Assembly (NCBI GenBank): GCA_039555135.1
Contig: CP114179.1
Coordinates: 4,464,001-4,528,000, forward strand
Length of the DNA stretch: 64,000 nt
Source of the DNA: Phycisphaeraceae bacterium D3-23
GTDB taxonomy: Bacteria > Planctomycetota > Phycisphaerae > Phycisphaerales > Phycisphaeraceae
Reading direction: 5' to 3'
Part shown: piece after piece, positions 62,738-64,000 of the stretch
Layout of the letters: the number at the start of each line of letters is the position of its first letter
How positions within the stretch are numbered: position 1 is the stretch's first letter
Translations under genes and position numbers: made by a program
Notes under the pieces: model-generated
The model's database searches: none
What the model was told of the DNA's origin: nothing
What the model saw: the letters and a program-made list of their open reading frames with translations, nothing else

Positions 62738-63496
62738 ATGCTCAAACTCACCGGCACCGTCCACGTCGCCCCCGACACGCACCAGCTCTTCGACGACCTG
62801 GGGTCGGCTCTCGTCGGCGCGGCGCAGAGAGCCATCCAGGAACGCGGCGTCTTCCACCTCGCGCTCTCCGGCGGCGGTACGCCCGAGCCGTTCTACATGT
62901 CGCTCGTCACCGACCCGCGCTACCGCCTGTTTCCCTGGCAGCAGACCCACCTCTGGATCGTCGACGAGCGCCGCGTGCCCGAGGACGATGAGAAGTCGAA
63001 CATCAAGATGATCCGCGAGTCGCTGGTGTACCAGGTGCCGATCCCCGAGCTGTCGGTCCACCCGATGCCCGTCCTGGCCGACGACCCAGCCCTCGACTAC
63101 GAGGCCGCGCTGAGCGCGGCGTTCGGCGGGATGGTCCACCCACAAGTCCCCCGGCTGGACTTTATCCTCCTGGGCATGGGCGGCGACGCGCACACCGCCA
63201 GCTTGTTCCCCCAGTCGCCCGCGCTCGGGGTGGCCGACCGCTGGATCGCGTGCAACGACGGCGAGCGCGTTGTCCCGCCGCCGCGCGTGACAATGACCTA
63301 CCCCCTGATCAACGCGGCACGCGAGGTGGCGGTCCTGCTGGTCGGTGCCGGTAAGCACGCGACGCTGAAACAGATCGAGGCCCAGCTCGCCGACGGCGGG
63401 CCCGACATCGCCGAACTCCCCATCACCGGGATCGACCCCGCGCCCCAAGGCGGCGAGCTGACGTGGTTCCTCGACCACGCTGCGGCGAATGGGTAG
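62738..63496 (+). CDS. pgl: 6-phosphogluconolactonase
   Basis: Hydrolyses the lactone made by Zwf. The 252-residue DevB-type enzyme has LALSGGGTPEPFYMSL near residue 45 and WIVDERRVPEDDEKSN near residue 80, then LLGMGGDAHTASLFP. It begins 25 bases after the selenoprotein stop on the same strand. Together with zwf it supplies NADPH-linked flux. Confidence 0.95.
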   Translation: MLKLTGTVHVAPDTHQLFDDLGSALVGAAQRAIQERGVFHLALSGGGTPEPFYMSLVTDPRYRLFPWQQTHLWIVDERRVPEDDEKSNIKMIRESLVYQVPIPELSVHPMPVLADDPALDYEAALSAAFGGMVHPQVPRLDFILLGMGGDAHTASLFPQSPALGVADRWIACNDGERVVPPPRVTMTYPLINAAREVAVLLVGAGKHATLKQIEAQLADGGPDIAELPITGIDPAPQGGELTWFLDHAAANG

Positions 63497-63500
63497 CACG

Positions 63501-63588
63501 TTTAGCCCGAGCCCCAACGGGGCCGGCGTTCGGACACGTCGGTCTTGCCCAACCGAACGACGCGCCGCCCGTTGGGCGACGGCTAAAC
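63501..63588. repeat. Imperfect inverted repeat after pgl
   Basis: Arms TTTAGCCCGAGCCCCAACGG and CCCGTTGGGCGACGGCTAAA are largely complementary, with an inner TTCGG/CCGAA pair. It lies between the convergent pgl and PPOX-family genes. Confidence 0.75.
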
Positions 63589-63600
63589 AGCGTCCGACGA

Positions 63601-64000
63601 TCAGTCCAACGACTTCAGCCCCGGCAGCCCGTCCAAACTCTGCGCGTTCTTCGCACGCTGATACGTCGCGATCCCGTCGGCCCCCTTCTTCGCGGCCCAG
63701 TCCGTCAGCGTATCGCGTTGGCCCTTGTACTCATAGAAAGGCACGCCGAAGCCGCAGGTGTCCGACACACGCTGGGCCGTGACCTTAATGATCGACCGCA
63801 CACCCGGCATGTCGGGGAAGTGCGCCGCCAGTTCCGCATACCCCGCGTCGCCCGGCTCAACGGCCTCGCCCTTGCCCTGGATCCGCAGGATGTTGGGCGG
63901 GCCCTCGAACGCATTGAACATGAGCACGATCCGCCCGTTCTCCCGCAGGTGCGCAACGGTCTCGATCCCCGAGCCGGTCAGGTCGAGGTACCCAACGGTC
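63601..64000 (-). CDS. Pyridoxamine 5'-phosphate oxidase-family protein, 5' end outside the window
   Basis: Partial gene: the frame stays open to the right edge, reading VGYLDLTGSGIETV then ENGRIVLMFNAFEGPPNILRI, the typical PPOX split-barrel pattern that binds FMN or F420. The visible part is 132 residues ending YQRAKNAQSLDGLPGL. The N-terminus is cut off. Role beyond the fold is not known. Confidence 0.8.
   Translation of the reverse strand, partial: TVGYLDLTGSGIETVAHLRENGRIVLMFNAFEGPPNILRIQGKGEAVEPGDAGYAELAAHFPDMPGVRSIIKVTAQRVSDTCGFGVPFYEYKGQRDTLTDWAAKKGADGIATYQRAKNAQSLDGLPGLKSLD

Noticed and set aside
62190-63011. 273-codon frame through the end of the selenoprotein gene into pgl
   Set aside because: After about 62365 it becomes Arg-rich shadow sequence, while the natural continuation is in another frame.

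Overview
The window is GC-rich chromosomal DNA of a planctomycete, most likely from the Phycisphaerae side of the phylum. The signs are a C-terminal PEP-CTERM sorting signal, a large membrane-bound Ser/Thr kinase with an N-terminal zinc ribbon, many lineage-specific membrane-anchored proteins without known function, short palindromic repeats between genes, a futalosine-type UbiA/UbiX pair, and a chromosome of small co-directional gene groups. No phage, plasmid, CRISPR or IS element was seen.

Layout. 1-8.3 kb: an ABC-2 type exporter pair, then on the minus strand a UbiA-like prenyltransferase, a UbiX-like flavin prenyltransferase, two unknown proteins, an AEC transporter and aspartate kinase. 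8.6-17.4 kb: pyruvate phosphate dikinase, a PilZ-DnaJ fusion, a lipoprotein, a GH130 enzyme, dapF, an M48 peptidase and a frameshifted TPR-like gene. 17.4-27.3 kb: larC, sppA, two unknown proteins, an alpha/beta hydrolase, isocitrate dehydrogenase, a TPR-like membrane protein, a cupin, RNase H, a zinc-ribbon coiled-coil protein and tRNA-Ala(GGC). 27.5-34.8 kb: a seven-gene minus-strand operon for a MacAB/TolC-like tripartite exporter led by a cysteine-rich exported protein. 35-39.2 kb: a fructosamine-kinase family protein, yidD, a CE15-like esterase and a VKOR-thioredoxin fusion. 39.3-45 kb: a hydroxyproline catabolism operon under a GntR-type regulator with two winged helices. 45-55.8 kb: recG, a sigma/anti-sigma-like pair with a secreted partner, tadA, fumC (internally mosaic), a Ser/Thr kinase and a YhcH-family protein. 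55.9-64 kb: a TlpA-like selenoprotein, a PEP-CTERM protein, mnmG, zwf, a second selenoprotein, pgl and the end of a PPOX-family gene.

The most notable content is selenocysteine. A TlpA/thioredoxin-like gene (55993-56508) reads W-UGA-G-P-C exactly where the catalytic W-C-G-P-C belongs, with uninterrupted homologous sequence on both sides. A second gene (61556-62712), lying between zwf and pgl, has two in-frame UGA codons. One is in a thioredoxin-like UxxC motif and one is in an MsrA-like U-F-W motif. UGA is an ordinary stop elsewhere in the window, so these are recoding candidates, not a changed genetic code. The second gene also needs two +1 shifts, and each can be repaired by removing one C from a CCCC run. 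Placing this redox protein between the two NADPH-producing pentose phosphate enzymes suggests, but does not prove, a shared redox role. The selenocysteine machinery (selA, selB, selC, selD) is not in the window and must be elsewhere if the reading is right.
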